64,000 bases of DNA from Trileptium ribeirensis (GCA_030248225.1 JASANE010011961.1:1-64000), one strand, 5' to 3'. Shown: positions 32,218-46,240, counted from the stretch's first letter. Program-made: numbers and translations. The notes: generated from the sequence alone by a model not told the origin.

Positions 32218-34329
32218 TGGCGCGAACAGAAAAAAAAATTGTTGCAACACAGCCATATCGGCTAAATCAAACAGCAGCTTCTTGGACCTTACAAGTTTGA
32301 CTATTGTTGCACCAAAGATCTCAAACACCTCAAACCACATTAAGGTGTAGTCACACAAAAACCGTTTTTTCCATATCAAGATACCCGAATTGACCGTAAC
32401 TTAAGGTATAAATATAGAAAACTCAACGATGTCGCACGAATTAAACTATGCCTTATCGGCATTCTGTTGTCCACCATTCAAAGTTTTATTAATATATTTT
32501 AATTTGCTTTCAAATTTTATAAATCATATTGACCAAGCGGACGTGACAGTTTAGTATATTTCAGTGCCGAATTTTTATTAGGCTTAATATTGTCGTATCA
32601 GGTTTAGTATTGTCATTATTTGCGTAGCTAAAAATATTTAAAAAATTTTTATTTGTCATACCGAATAGTGCATATATATAAATATTTACGATACCTGGAT
32701 TTATGGCACTGTGTCGTTATTGCTTGAGGCCCTGCCTCGAAACCATAAAACGTTCGTTTTCGGTAAGTATATAATTATTAGCATTAAATTGTTTTTCACT
32801 ATATAGTACTCTTGCACTTTTATTAAATTGTGAATGTTAGTATAGAAGCTCAAGTTTTTATCGTAATTTATACTGTTAGTATTAGCCAATCTACAGCTTT
32901 TTGATGCAAAAAACCAACGACAGTCTTTTATACGTCGACAGGAGTCTAATTTTTGACATGACTCGATTTTTAGACATAATGTCAAATTTTAGACATATTG
33001 AATACAATGAGACTCGAATTTTTTCAGTACATCAATATTATTTGGAAAATAACTTTGGGCATTGCTTGCTTAGCGTATCTGCTGTATTACTCAGTTCGGT
33101 CATAAATATTTGACATAGTAGAATAGCAGTTGTTATTTCTTTTATATTTTCATATTTATGTGTTCTGACGCTTTTTGGACAGGTTATGTGTTATATGATT
33201 GCAGTTTGGCCGCTTGCTGCACTAAATGTTTGCAAGTTCCTATAGTTTTCTACTCCAGGTCATACCTAAAACGGCAGTACTGTTTTCAGTTATGTATATA
33301 GTCTGCCTCATACGTATTCGAATATAGAAGGATGTTAATAATGTCGTATTGAAAAAAACCAAGTTTATCAAATGTGATACCGAAAATTATTTTAGCTGTT
33401 CTATTTCAAGCTATCATTCCGCAATTTGGATGTTGTGAAACTACGCTAAATGGACAATATTGAATGTAACCACATAACAGGTTTTGTATGTGATGTATAA
33501 ATACCATCTTAAAGTATCTGGAACTCCTGAAGCCTAATATTTATATTTGATAGCAGTTAGGGACACCGCCTATTCTTCTATTCCGCTTGTTACAAAACGT
33601 ATGCTTCTTTTGAAATAATTTTTAGACCAAGTTAACCAGTAAGTAAATTTACATGGCTTATTTTGGTATCAATCGATAGCTTTCGTGGAACGGCGCCTAA
33701 TAGGTTCGGATTCGGTCACCGGTTCCTGTGATACCGAAGAACTATTGATTTCAGAAATGTCAAGATTTCGCTTTTTTCTTTTTTTTCCATCAGACACTAA
33801 CTTGTCAACAATATTGTGTGATGGTGTTAAATTTGGTACCAACCGACGTGTAATGGTTCGCAAACTAGGCAGATCTAAGATATCTTGCGTTTATCTGACC
33901 AAAAAGTCGATTTTGCCGAACTAGGTAAATGTTGCCAACCGCACAAAATATTTTTGTTAACTTTGTTAACTGGGCAGAATGGATCAAATCGAGAAATATT
34001 TTTCTAAAATAAAAAGTGGCGAACTATTTTGGTGTTCAACATGACACTGTGCGTTTTTTGGCACCTCGAACCGATTTTGACCATTTTTCATGATTTACGG
34101 ACTTTCAATGAATATATCTCGCGAAGCAGGAAAATATAAAAAATCTAATATATGTGAGTTTTTCGTATTTGTCCAAAGAGTGCGTTAAAATTTCTGGTTG
34201 ATATATATTTTGAAAATTGAGGAGATAGATTTTGAAAATGGCGTCTTGTTCAATTTGGACAATTCCTAAACAATTATAAGTCCAAAGTTTTTAGTTATAT
34301 AGTTGTTTGTTATTTATGATTTTAGCAGG
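32218..34329. other. AT-rich DNA, no firm feature
   Basis: One frame on the minus strand (33669-33863) has a lysine/arginine cluster (KKRKKR) and serine/glutamate-rich flanks that could be nuclear-protein-like. It is short, antisense to another open frame, and not recognisable. Nothing else is supportable. Confidence 0.3.
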
Positions 34330-35190
34330 ATTTAGCTGTTTAGACCGTGTTTTTTGTCCAAACTTGCTAGTTGGTGGCCTTTAAGCTACTTTTCACCCAT
34401 TTCCCGCCTTTCTGGTGTTCAGTGGAGCACCTGTGGGTCTCTGGCTCCCGCCAGTATTGTCAAAAACCTCAAACTACATTTTTGGTCCAATTTAAGTGTT
34501 TAGCCCCGGTCTTTTTTGGTCCAAACTTGTTAGTTGGCGTCTTTGAGCTATTTTTAAATGGGCTCACATTAGTTAAAGTGCACAAAAATGACAATATCTT
34601 CTGAATCGTTCGAGTTATATTAATGATATTTGACCCATTTTGGAGAATGATATAACCTCTATTTAGCTGGGATGATGTGCAGCTGTTTTCATTGGTTAAA
34701 CTGTAGGGTTGAACCAATATGAGTTTTTGAATCTTCCCAAGGGGCTCAAAATGCACGAAAAGCTGCAAACTGTTGGGTTCTGGTGGCTCTCTGCCGAGCC
34801 CTTGGGACCCCTTTGGACACCCGAAACTCTCCTAATTGCCAATTTGTTTTAAACCTAGGTACTTAGACCTGGTTTTTGGTTCGTCAAAAAGTGAATTCGG
34901 TCAAATTTTGCACTCATTTTGCGACCACCATTTTGTCTACGCATGAACCTTCCTATACCCCCTAGAATTGGGCTAATCGTGTTTCTTGTGGCCCATAAAT
35001 TAGACTTTTCGTATGTGGTTCACCCAATCTGCTATAATAGCAGAAAATAATAATTTAGGTACGTTAAAAAGCTAACTTGATAAAACTGGAGTAAACTGGA
35101 TAAAACCTAGGTACCTTCCTATACTCTAAAATTGGGCAATCTTGTTTCTTGGGGCTCGAAATTTTGAATATTTGTATCTGGCTCGCCGAA
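34330..35190. repeat. Diverged internal duplications
   Basis: GTCCAAACTTGCTAGTTGG near 34361 recurs as GTCCAAACTTGTTAGTTGG near 34520, both followed by a GCTA-containing stretch. CCTTCCTATAC near 34948 recurs at 35114 (166 bp), followed in both by AATTGGGC, TGTTTCTTG and a TCG/CCC-rich run. The block seems to be a decayed tandem repeat with unit length about 160 bp. Confidence 0.55.
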
Positions 35191-36126
35191 GGGGCGATTG
35201 ATCATTTTGTGATAATTTGCTTGTAGCAAATTGTTTCGAAGTCGTCTTCTCATGTTTATTCCGCTCAAGAAAATGCATCAAACAAATTAGAAAAAATTCC
35301 TTAAACGGTAATTGGAAAAAAACCTGATATTTGCAGCCTTGTTCAATTACTATAAGTTTGTTATAAACCTCAATTCTTGAAATATATAGAAGTTGTAAAT
35401 TACCCAAAGATAGATATATTACGTATATATATACTCTTTTGTCGGAGATTTATAAACATTGGATTACCTTATGAGGTCGAAACCAATTTTACGTTTCTAT
35501 TTTTCATTAGAGAAATAACAAGTTAGAGTGACTCGCTTGAAATTGTGTCTGGGACAAAGTGGAAGCTCAGGATTCTAGTCATTTTATATGTAGAACTGGC
35601 GTTCCGTACAGAATATAAACACAGAGTTACTCAAAGTGTTACCTGTAAACCAAAAGCTTTACGTAGAAGTATTGAGCACCTTATGTGTAAGCTTAGGATC
35701 AGGCCTGGGCTCACAGGTACCTTTTAATTTTTGCCCTAAGGTACTCATGTCAATTTTTCTGCCTCCTGACTTATATCGGGACTTTGACATGATCTTTGAC
35801 TTTGAGTTTTATGCGTTCGCCAATGGCTAACATTATTTTGATAACATCGGCTGAAATGGTATATACGTGATATTCTTGTCGTAGATGTAATATAATAATT
35901 ATTGCATTTCGTAATATTCCTGCAAGTTAAACTACACTTTGAACCACTGCCACTCAAAACAACATGATAAACAAGGCATAATATTTTCGGTGTTTGGCTC
36001 TCAACAGTTGGATTTGGCGAGCCACGATTTAATTGTATTATCGGCATTTATATACAGTTCGCAGACACTCTTGATTTTGCAACTGTACTTAGCCAATTTT
36101 CCACTCACTGAATAACGGAGCAACGG

Positions 36127-36129
<3 letters not shown>
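35191..36129. other. No recognised feature
   Basis: AT-rich DNA with short unrecognised open frames on both strands. Confidence 0.4.

Positions 36130-36219
<90 letters not shown>
36130..36219. repeat. (AT)n microsatellite
   Basis: About 90 bp of uninterrupted AT dinucleotides. Confidence 0.98.
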
Positions 36220-36220
<1 letters not shown>

Positions 36221-36735
36221 TTGTTTTTGATATTTTAGCGACTGAATGAAAATTTAGGTTTGTTGTAAAAGATTCAAAGTTTTGCTTGTTTTCGACATTT
36301 CAATGAGTGAAATAGCGAAGGTTATTCATATTACTGAAAAACCATTTTTTCAGTTTATAACAAACATAAAAATTGTACAAGGTTGCGCTGGTTCGAAGTC
36401 CGGTTTAGGGAATTTTTATAACGAAATAATTTATCCGAAGGGCCAAACACACCGCAAAATCCAAATAATTGATGACGGCTAAACTCTTTCGATACGTCCG
36501 ATTCGCCGACATTCGAACTTGACCCCTTTGGAAATCTGCGAAAATGTATGATACAGAGTTGAGATAAACAAACCACTGTATTCCACGTAGAGGAAAATAT
36601 ATAGAATCCGTTCCAATTACCGTGACAGCAATATAAGCAAACACCTAAAGACAGACTACATCATGGAAATCTGGTTCCGTTGACTGTAAAACCGTTGAAA
36701 CTTTGCAGAAGCAGTGCAAGAACCGAAATTTACCT
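36220..36735. other. No recognised feature
   Basis: Overlapping open frames of 66-79 codons on both strands, none recognisable. A B-box-like GGTTCGAAGTCC near 36390 has no partner A-box. Confidence 0.35.
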
Positions 36736-36739
36736 CAAT

Positions 36740-38282
36740 GGGTCATTTCACGCTACGATGTTTTGGTCGGGGTGATAAAAGTGGATATTTTGGTCTGTAG
36801 CACAGAAACGGGCAGGGAACTGGCAAAAATGTTATTTACGCACGCCAGGAAGCCTCATTACTTAGCTATTTTAAACGACAAATATTTTTTGGCCTCACCC
36901 CCCATAAGGGGCTGGACATCCACATAGGTCCCAAATTGACAAAAACCGTAATGACTAATTTTACTATTGTTGTTTCGGGGTAATGGTGTGGCTCGATGTT
37001 AGATTAATTATTGCCTTAAATCTTTTTTATATATACACAATAAGTCAGGTGTATACTACGTTTTTAGTTACACAAATTTCAAATCTACACCAATCCTTGA
37101 GAGTGGGAGCGGCGGACGTGGTATGAACCCCATTTTTACCCCCTACCAATTTTTTTGGTCATTACTCGTTACTTATGCACGGTACATAAACGTTATTCAT
37201 TGATCATACCTATCCCCTGGTTACCTTTTGAAAAAATATTAACCCAGGGGCTTCTTGTTACTTACCCCAGCGCCAGGGTTAAAAGATCGATTTTAGCACA
37301 TTTGATTACCCCCACCCGACCATTGCTAGTTTGGGGTACGTTGAAGTGATTACAAGTCTATTAGTATGTCTGTTATGGTGAATGGTGAAACGATCTGTGC
37401 TCTACCTCATGGGCGACCTGTTGATCTCAGGCTTTTACCCCCCCCCCGACCACCACCAAACATTTCGAACAATCAGCCATGTGACGGTATTTCGTTGAAA
37501 TTCAGCGAGTATAGTTCATACTGTGGCTTATTACATTGTGGCACTGCATTTCGGCCACATATGGCACAAAGTTATTTTTTTTTTATTTTAACCCCCGACC
37601 ACGTGACCAGGCATGTGCACTGGCGATTGGTATGTGTGTACCATATTATTTTTGGATGAAATAATACAAAGTTGATGGTTTGAAAAAGGCAGTTGAGTGT
37701 TGCTTCTAGAATTTTTGAGTGATTTTGAACGTAAAGAAAAAATTTACCCCGACCACCAGCTACTTCTGGTATTCTAACATGGGGCATTCTTCTGGCAAAG
37801 GGATTATTGTAAAATTTTTTTGCATAACACTTCACCCAGGCTAACCTATCGATACAAAAAGCTACCGTTTATGGCCGCTTCGTTTCCATTTAGTAACAGC
37901 TATAAATCGGCACCCCCGCATTTAAGAAGTGATAAGTTCGACCCAAGAATAGACATGATAAGCTTTGTTTTTGACATAAGGAGCTCGGCTAAGCCTCATT
38001 TTGACCGCGCCGATAGGCTACGCGAGATATATAATCACAAAATGGAGGCTAGATTCAAACTGGAGCATGCCGGAGGCCATTTTACGTCTGATTGGCTGGC
38101 CATCAGGACTGGCAGTTGGGAAGCTATAGCATCAGAACGGTTAAAATATTTACTATAACGACCTCAAAATCGGAATCCTTGACGTTTTTTGGTCATACGG
38201 AGTAAAAAATGAATAAAATCGGAGCCAAGATTTAGTAGCCATTTTTTCTAGGACAAAAGGACATCGTAGCGTGAAATGACCC
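36740..38282 (+). mobile_element. 1.54-kb TIR element of unknown superfamily
   Basis: A perfect 22-bp inverted repeat, beginning GGGTCATTTCACGCTACG at 36740 and mirrored at 38261-38282, bounds the segment. CAAT stands directly outside both ends (36736-36739 and 38283-38286), which could be a 4-bp target duplication. Inside are C-rich tracts (around 37436), a TTTTACCCC-type motif repeated near 37130, 37430, 37590 and 37745, and one protein-like frame (37820-38158). I recognise no transposase. Confidence 0.65.
37820..38158 (+). CDS. Unrecognised 112-aa frame inside the TIR element
   Basis: The second half is strongly protein-like (FDRADRLREIYNHKMEARF, then GGHFTSDWLAIRTGSWEAI). There is no low complexity, and the DNA is GC-richer than the A/T-rich flanks. 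A pyrimidine-rich tract ending CACCCAG at 37839 would make a good splice acceptor, so the real exon may start there and the ATG at 37820 need not be used. The stop is about 100 bp inside the right TIR, where a transposase C-terminus or captured host exon would sit. I cannot name the family. Confidence 0.4.
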   Translation: MHNTSPRLTYRYKKLPFMAASFPFSNSYKSAPPHLRSDKFDPRIDMISFVFDIRSSAKPHFDRADRLREIYNHKMEARFKLEHAGGHFTSDWLAIRTGSWEAIASERLKYLL

Positions 38283-38286
38283 CAAT

Positions 38287-41200
38287 CGGAGCTGTAATTT
38301 TAAAACGGAACCGGAACATGGAAACAAATGAATGAAAAATAAAGATATATATACTGTCGATTTAAAGTGCGTTAATGTAAATTTGCATTGGAATTAATGT
38401 ATTGTGGTGATATTATTCTCTCTCTGGTAAGTTGTAGACTCCGAGAAACTGCGTTGAAATGCTTTATTTTTATCGTTTGGCAGATTTTGCGGTCCACTAG
38501 TGTAACAAGAATGCGTTCCACTGATACATCCTTGCATAAACTACGCCAGATTGAATGTTCGCACAAGTTTTTGAACGTAGATTAGACAATTATTTAGCTA
38601 AATATTTTCCTTATGTTTACTGTCGTGCAAAATTTATCAGGCTATAAAACGATGTTTAGCCCTAGAAATAGTGGAAATTAAAGTTTAAAATTATTTTGCA
38701 TACGAAAACATAAAATTAGATGCATTAAGAAATTTTGGCATGGGGAAAAATCCCGATGAACATGGGGCATTACCTCTCTTTTGGACACGCCAGCTATACT
38801 CGATTTAGCAGAGATCAATATGTTGTTGCATTTCATAGCAGATTTTCTTCATCAAATTAATACAAAAAACGCTATTATTTAAAATGTTCCTCTTAGTCAA
38901 AGTGATTGACCACTTTCCCGTTTTGCTCGCTTTTCATAAATTAGTCTGGTAACCTGGCCTGTCCACATGTCGAAAAGTGGGGGACTTTAGAGGAAACGTC
39001 CTCGAGAGCCTTTAGAATTCTTGGGTCAACGGGATCTCGCATGCTTTGTTATTCGGCCATCAGTTTACAATGATTGTCGATTTTTAAGCAAATTTCCAGA
39101 AATATATTGTGGAATGTGTGGTCTTGACCGAACTGCTGCAGCAAATACCAAAGATTAGCTTTTTCAGAGCTTAAAAAGTAAAAGAAGACATATGTATCTA
39201 TTTAGATATGTGTTTATATTATGTATATATACGTGTTTGTGTTATATTATTTAATTTAAGCTTACTTCTAAAGCTCCAGCGCTGAAGCGGGAGCACAGAT
39301 CAAAAGTGTACAGTCAGATTTGGGATGCGAAAAGCGTTGCGCGTACTGTCAAATCCGACGGTTTAGCAGATAGCGGCTATCGTCTTGTGTACTTATATTC
39401 CGACAACGCATGGCGATATACCCTGATAGGGGTAAATGCTTTCTACGTTGCATCGATTGTTGCTGTTCCTACAGGTCCGTATGGAATATGTATACTTACG
39501 ATTGTAACCAAGTGCATGTAGCTGTGCTATTTAAACTAGTCGATAGTGGAACTACATTTGTGAGCGGACCTTGGGCTGTGGCATTACGAATGTACTCAAT
39601 TTTATGTTCTTCTGATAACTACATTGCATAGGGCTTTATCATTGGTAAAAATATTATATTTGGATTCTTCATTGCAAAAACCCCTATAATGGTTTGATCG
39701 AAACGATTCTATTTCAATAAATAATACAAATATTGCAAAATTCTCTATTTTAGCTGCATAAGCTTAACTAATTAGCTAATTACTAATTAACCACTCAAAA
39801 ATTTTTAATCCCAAATATCAGGTGCACACTCTGACATGATAGGCTTTCAAATAAAAAAGGTTTTTAAAATCTGTTCAGTGGTTCTTGAGATCCGTCAGAC
39901 CGAACGAACTAACGAACGGACGGACATCGACCTTTTTAATCCCAGACAGAAAATAAAAACGCTTCGCTTCGCTCCGCTCAATAAGTTTAGAACTACTAAG
40001 TCGCGTGGCTAGTGGAAAAATGATCATGAAGATAGAACAGATAGAATTATTAAGATAGCGGCAACATATTTGTGTGTAGACAAGAGTGTGCGAGTTACAC
40101 CGACCGACTCTAGTTAAATTCCATAGACATTCTGAAACAGTCCCAAGCTTGAAAAGACGGAAATTCAGATCATTCTGCACGATTGATATGCAATGCAAAA
40201 TTTCTGGAATATTGCAAAAACTTCAGCTAGGAATGGTGAGATGTCACTTCCTAAGTAAATATGGTCTTGCTTAAGTAGTCTGCTTAAAAAATCCGCTGAA
40301 GTTTAAGTTAATTCGTGCACGACTAGTCTGAATAAAAAAGTGGGAATGTTCGTAATGTCCGATACATATGGGTATTGTCTAAAATGCTGAGGTTAAGCTT
40401 ATTAAATTCATATTTCTTACCTTAACGTTTCCATAAATAACCCTTCTTTTAGTGGTCTGAAGGTCATATGACTTCATGGAAGTAAAAGACCACATAACAA
40501 ACCTCACATCCAATCAGCACTATCTTGGCCTTTCCACTCGCCGAAAAATGTGGGGTATTTCTAGGTGAGCCTCATGTACATTCCCAGGATAAAATCTCAA
40601 GTGGGAGTAGGTGACGAAATTTGATTTTTACGCACATTTTTTGGTATATGCTTGGGAACTTTTTTGCTATTTATACTCATTTTCGACACGGATGGTATTA
40701 CTAGGAGTCGTAACGGTTTCATACCGAGGCTACTAACACGTGTTTCCCACCCCTTATTTTTGTTTTGTCAATACCAAACATGGGGTATTTCCTGGATTGA
40801 GCTGGTGCGAACATAAGGGATTTTGGCGGATGAGGTGAGGAATCCCCATAATGCAGGGGCCAGCTCTCTGAGAAGCCTCTAGTCCAATAAGACTCTCAGC
40901 GCTAAATTTACTCAAGACTCACCCACCGTCCCCACCTCTGGATAACCGATTTCTGCATAGGAGACGAGTCTTGGGTCTCACGGAAGAAACGCCTTCAGAA
41001 ATCCCTGGCGCAGTCGCCCCAAGACCGGAATAGTTAGCGACATAAAACGAGGTAGCGTCCGCGGAATGTTGAGGTCCATCTCAGAGGGGACGATATATCA
41101 TAGCGATACTAAATAGCCTAAGCGTTCTGTTACTAAAGATAGGAAGATAAGATAAATTTGCTACGTACCACGTATTTCCTACGCACTAATAATTAGCTCA

Positions 41201-44181
41201 GTTTTTAAGCTACCTCGATTTCCGAAAATCTATAAAATTGAACCGAAGTCCTATTCCATGATTCCATGCACCATTCTTCAGATATATCGTCTGTTTTGAG
41301 CGCTCCGATTTTTTTCAGTCAACACTCCATGAAGAGCACCAAGGGGAAATACGTAGCTTATTCTAATTTTAAGCATTATTTTTCACGCTTTAAACATTTA
41401 TGGTTTTCCCTACTGGACATACACCACATAAGCATGGGCACTTAATACTTTCAGTAGATCTGTGATTATAAGGGCGTTCGAAATTGATGAATGTTATGCC
41501 GCGATGCAGTCAAACATATTTGTGACCGGTGTAACTTTTTGTGTTGGTACTATCATGTTTCCTGTATGCCGTGCCGACGAACCATGCTTGATTTCGTGTG
41601 ACATAGATTTATAAAGAGCGAGTTGACAGCGGAGTAGGTGGTGTTTTTCCTGGTTTATGGTCTGTAATGTTTTTAGGAAGTTATATTATTTTTGGAAATT
41701 TGGAAGCGTGTTAGCTGATGCTGGACGCCTTCACTTATTGATACCGTGTTTAAGCATGTTCTTTTGTGGCGACGAAACATGAATGAGGTCTAACCCGCGG
41801 TGAGTTCTTGCCATTCTCTTGAAAATATATTGCACATTTCGGTGCCCTGGCGAGATTTCCCTTAAGCTCCTCACTATTTCAGCTAAACAACCAGCACAAA
41901 ATAGAGTTATTGCGGTATTGGAATGATCTGTAATGGGAACAAAAAATGGTTTGTGGTAAATTTTCACCTTCATTTCTCTCCTGCAAATTTGTTGCCTTAC
42001 ATTTTGATTGTCCTCTTTCGAGATTTTAAACGCATTCACGTTTTTAAAACCTGGCCTTCGTTTCGCTACCCTCCCTAGATTTTCGTCCCATTGCAGAGCC
42101 TAGCTGGGCTATGTGTAAATGTTATAAGTGTTAGCATATTTTATCTAAGCTGTACTGCTGTTAGCTGTACTGTTAGCATATCTCAGTCGTCAGCAAAAAT
42201 TCTCGTTGAGATAACTTTGCTCACATAGGTTATTATAACCATATTATATAGTTGTTTTAGGTATTACATATATGGTGATACGTAGCAACGAAAGAATTGA
42301 TATAATAAAGAAATGGTTACAACAACCGTTGAGATGGCTCCAAGTTGCAGGTGTTCTGTTGATCTGTTCAATAAATATCATGATAGCGTTGGTTGCAAGT
42401 CGATCACTGGTAACAAGGTTAGTTACTGTTTTTGCTATATGTGTAGGATAATTTATTTCGCAAACATTTCAGGCGTTTGTGTTTTACGTTTGTTTTGTAA
42501 TTTTATACGTAATAGTTGCGCCTTTAACGGTAGTACAGAATGTATAGTACTCGCTAATAATGAGTGTTACTCACAACTTTATCAAGACTCGCTCAAAAGA
42601 ATTTCATTATAAAATATAGTCTTATTAATAAATTTAAATCCTTGCGAAATTTCGATCCAACCACTCGTTCGAAATTCGACAGTCTTTTTTCTGGCAAGTG
42701 CATGTATTGTTTTGTAGATGTAGTTAATTTTGCTACTTTTTTTGTGCTTTTTTTCCGCAGTAATACATTTCGTATATTTTAAAATTTCTCATTTGAATAT
42801 ATACTGATAAAATTCTACGGAACAGCTATATATGTAGTTCTGTGCACTTCATAAAGTGTACGATCTATTGTATTGTGTAAACAATTGTCATCGTACAGCT
42901 ATGTAATTGTGCGCAGCCTATTACTTTCAAACAGTGCAAAACAATTTTATCTGGTGTCTGTGCTTGCCATGCATCATTAAATTGATAGATTTTAGCAAGT
43001 TTTATTCAACCCAATTTGTGCATCAAATGTTTACGTCGCTGCAACGCCCTCCTGCATAAATTCTCACAAAACTGACAGGAATTGGGAATTTCTCTGTTTT
43101 TGCCATTTGACCCCCACATATTAGGGTGTAACTCAAGCCGATATGTATCTGATCGAAAGATAGAAACCAATTTTTTTACCATCCGCTCATTTAGAGCTAC
43201 ATCATTTGTGTCAATTTCACAGCAGCCACTGTCGAGTTATAGGCTAAGGTTTAAATAATATCCAAAACGAATTTAGATGAACTTAATTTCGTGCAAATTC
43301 GGTGTGGGCGATAGCGTTATTAAACACCATTCACACATGGGTTTATTTATTTTATACCTGCACTAGGTATATATGTGATTAACCTGCGGGACAACACAGA
43401 AGGGGAGGCAACTGCTAAAATTTTGGCGCTTTAAGTTATAATTTTTGTTCTTGAAAGTTGCTAATTAAAAATTTCAAAAGTTTGCGTCTTTTCAATAATT
43501 TGGGGAAGATATGGAGGGTTTACACTTTTAATATATTGTTAGTACATTTTGTTTGGCGCTTTGAAGGCGGATCGAGAATGGCCGTTTCGAATTATTGCAT
43601 AAATAGTCCTGGTCGTATACTAGACGCACGCGCACCGCTTCAACCTCGCATCGCTTTGCTTACTAGTTATTTAGACAGTGAGCGAATGCCGCTGTGTTGT
43701 ATCTTTGCGACGTTGTCTTTGTTCGTGAAATTTTGCATATTTAATCATTTTTTTGTGTGTAAAATGATTAATTTTTAAATTAAGTAAATATTAGCGGATG
43801 TTAATTATAACGACTACCTCTTGCAGCTAAAACTGATATGTAATTTATCCACCATGAATTATGTTTTTTTACTCATCTAACATAGGATTATTTCAGACAC
43901 ATTGGTTTTGTCTTAGAGTGTTTAATTTAATTAGAGAGTTATATTTATTCCAGTACTCAAATAATGGCAATTTTGGATAAACTACTGCCGTGGCTGCCAG
44001 CTCAGTACTACCCTTTGTACATTATATAATAGGTTGTATGCAAAATACACAACTGAGTCTTTCCTACCTGATCACCGCTATTAAGCTGTTTATCGGGTAT
44101 AACGATTTATTGGTGATCTTCGAAACCCATTCCGCCATGAAATATGTAATTCCTTCATTGCCATTTTTATCTCGAACTAAA
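38287..44181. other. Long unannotated interval
   Basis: No gene or complete element was recognised. Minor points follow. 39655-39960 ends in a GAACGGACGGACATCGACC run of a kind often seen in animal SINE-like repeats, but no pol III boxes were found. 40834-41160 is a GC-richer non-coding patch. 39306-39521 and 43458-43778 are open frames with partly protein-like composition but no recognisable family. GGGGTATTTC words recur at about 40553 and 40780. Confidence 0.35.
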
Positions 44182-44183
44182 TA

Positions 44184-44328
44184 CAATACTCGCCAAAAAT
44201 GACCGTCGCATTTCGAGCGAGTCGTGAGTGAGTGGCTCGTTCGAGATTTCGCAACTATTTAAATTAATAGGAAATTCTATTTTTAGAACAAATTTATTTT
44301 GAGCGAGTGTCATTTTTGGCGGGTACTG
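44184..44328. mobile_element. 145-bp MITE, TA-flanked (copy 1)
   Basis: The ends CAATACTCGCCAAAAATGAC and GTCATTTTTGGCGGGTACTG are inverted repeats with TA immediately outside each (44182-44183 and 44329-44330). Internal CGAGCGAG / CTCGTTCGAG words are self-complementary. Copies 2-4 are at 45502, 46315 and 49146, all 144-147 bp. Non-coding, consistent with a Tc1/mariner-type MITE. Confidence 0.82.
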
Positions 44329-44330
44329 TA

Positions 44331-45499
44331 TATAGCTCAAGCATTATACCGAGGTGACTCCGCGTTTTGGTTGAAAATTATATTGTTGCAACATAAAAGA
44401 CTTAACTGTTGAAATGATGCATTTGTATAATTTCATAATAATCGGTTCGGCCAGCAAATTCCCGAATGCCCTGAAAATTGAGCATTAATAATGCTGTTTG
44501 AAAAACCAAACAAAGTTAAAATAGCATAATAGAACATTAGCGTATCTAGTAATAATGCACATCTGTTACGCTGAGCAATTCTGCGGTATTGCAAAATACA
44601 GGGAAAATTACTGTGAAAAGTCGGGAATTCCACAATCTCGACTACATTCAGCACCCTATAATATGTACTTACTCCATGGATTTATCAATCGGTTATTAAG
44701 AGTTTTGCTGTTACAGCTTTTGCTTCTCCGTTCGATGAATATTTTTCTAGACGACGTGAACTCAAAAGCAGGGGTCGCCCGATTTTTCAGGGAGGGGATG
44801 AAACTAGCACATTTCCGGGTCAGTAATGAAGCTTCAAAATTTAGAAAATTGTAAAATCCAGTATTTTTAACGAAAAACGCGAAAGCACAATAGTCGCCAG
44901 AAATGAGTGCTTTTCGGTCGATGTTCTTTCGATAAATTAAAAACTTTGTTCGAGACGTGATCGAAATTTTGGCTCTCTTTTTTAAGTTTGTTCAAGAGCT
45001 GTTCTAGTGTTGTTCGAGCATAAATAAATTTTGTTCGATTTATGCTGGATGTCGTTCTTTATAACGGTACTCTTTCTGTAGTTAATAAATAGCCTTAGAA
45101 ACGCCTTAAACGTGTTTTTATTGATGGTAAAAATTTAACTCATTGTTACTTGATTAACTTAAACTTTTTTAGCTTTTGTGTGGGGTTTTGGCAATAGGCA
45201 CAGTTTTTGCCTGAGAGATACCGAAAAATTCCGGCTAACAACCACACTTCCATTTGGAAAAACTAGTAAATACCTCATTTATAAGCTGTATTAATAATGT
45301 GAATTATGTTTTAGGATGTACCGACGAAATAATACCGAAGAGTACATTGCATTTTATCGCTCAATATTTCTGCGCGAAAAAACAAGCAATTTCGTCGCAA
45401 AAGATATTAAATACGTCCAACTTCTTCAATCAGTGCTAGGGAACGAGTGTGAGTTTATTGAATTTTTGTTTTGTGTTATTAGTATAATTTTTGAATGTG
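44331..45499. other. No recognised feature
   Basis: Unrecognised open frames only. Confidence 0.4.
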
Positions 45500-45501
45500 T
45501 A

Positions 45502-45647
45502 TCGTAGTCGCCACATTTGACTGTCCTCTTACGAGCATTGAGCGAACAAAAAACAAACTGTTAAATTTTAATAATAAAAACTCATTTTCCCACGAACAAG
45601 TTGCGAGCGAACAACTAGCGACCAGCGGTCAGTTATGGCTAGTACTG
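45502..45647. mobile_element. 146-bp MITE, TA-flanked (copy 2, diverged)
   Basis: The left end TCGTAGTCGCCACATTTGAC and right end GTCAGTTATGGCTAGTACTG match the family termini with several substitutions. TA stands outside both ends (45500-45501 and 45648-45649). The length agrees with the other copies. It keeps GAGCGAAC-type internal words. Confidence 0.65.
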
Positions 45648-45649
45648 TA

Positions 45650-46240
45650 CAGGGACACATTGGTGATCTGTTTGTTAGATCTTTGATGACAAAGCTTAAA
45701 ATTAATGTACCAGCAGTTGTGTTTCACAGATATTGTTGTCATGATAGATGGGTATTAGTAATGCTGCGGATTTTCATTCCAGGCGCCATGGTCATTCCGG
45801 AATCATACCTCTAGTGTGGGTGTAGAAATTTCAGTTTTTACTGTGTGTACTTATTTTCGACAGTGACTGAAAAACCAATGTATTACTGAATTCTGAGTGA
45901 GTGAAACGAGCAAAGCTAATATTTCTTACTAGCCATGTCAGTGGTGAAATTTGACAATGTCCGTTATTGATTTTTAGGATGACACGCATAGCTTAACTTT
46001 GGCACGGCGGCTTGATTCGCGCGATAGCTCATTTAAAAGCTTGAAATTTCTATTTGTGTCTTTATGCCGATTTCAACATCTTTCCCCGAAAAAGCGGGCC
46101 AAATAGGCTAGGGTATCGCTTATTACAACTCGATAATTGGTGTAGATGTAAATTGAGCTCAGGTTGAAGAGCAAGTAAGCCTCTATAAGATTATATATTA
46201 TACTTTGCTACTTCCTATAGGATGTAGGATTTATATCAAA
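45650..46240. other. No recognised feature apart from a repeat fragment
   Basis: Position 45885-45925 resembles part of the 223-bp repeat at 11098. The rest is unannotated. Confidence 0.4.

Noticed and set aside
33669..33863. Minus-strand frame with KKRKKR cluster as a nuclear protein exon
   Set aside because: Short, overlaps an open frame on the other strand, and no recognisable domain.
39655..39960. SINE with GGACGGAC tail
   Set aside because: The tail resembles common SINE-like repeats but no pol III boxes or borders could be identified.
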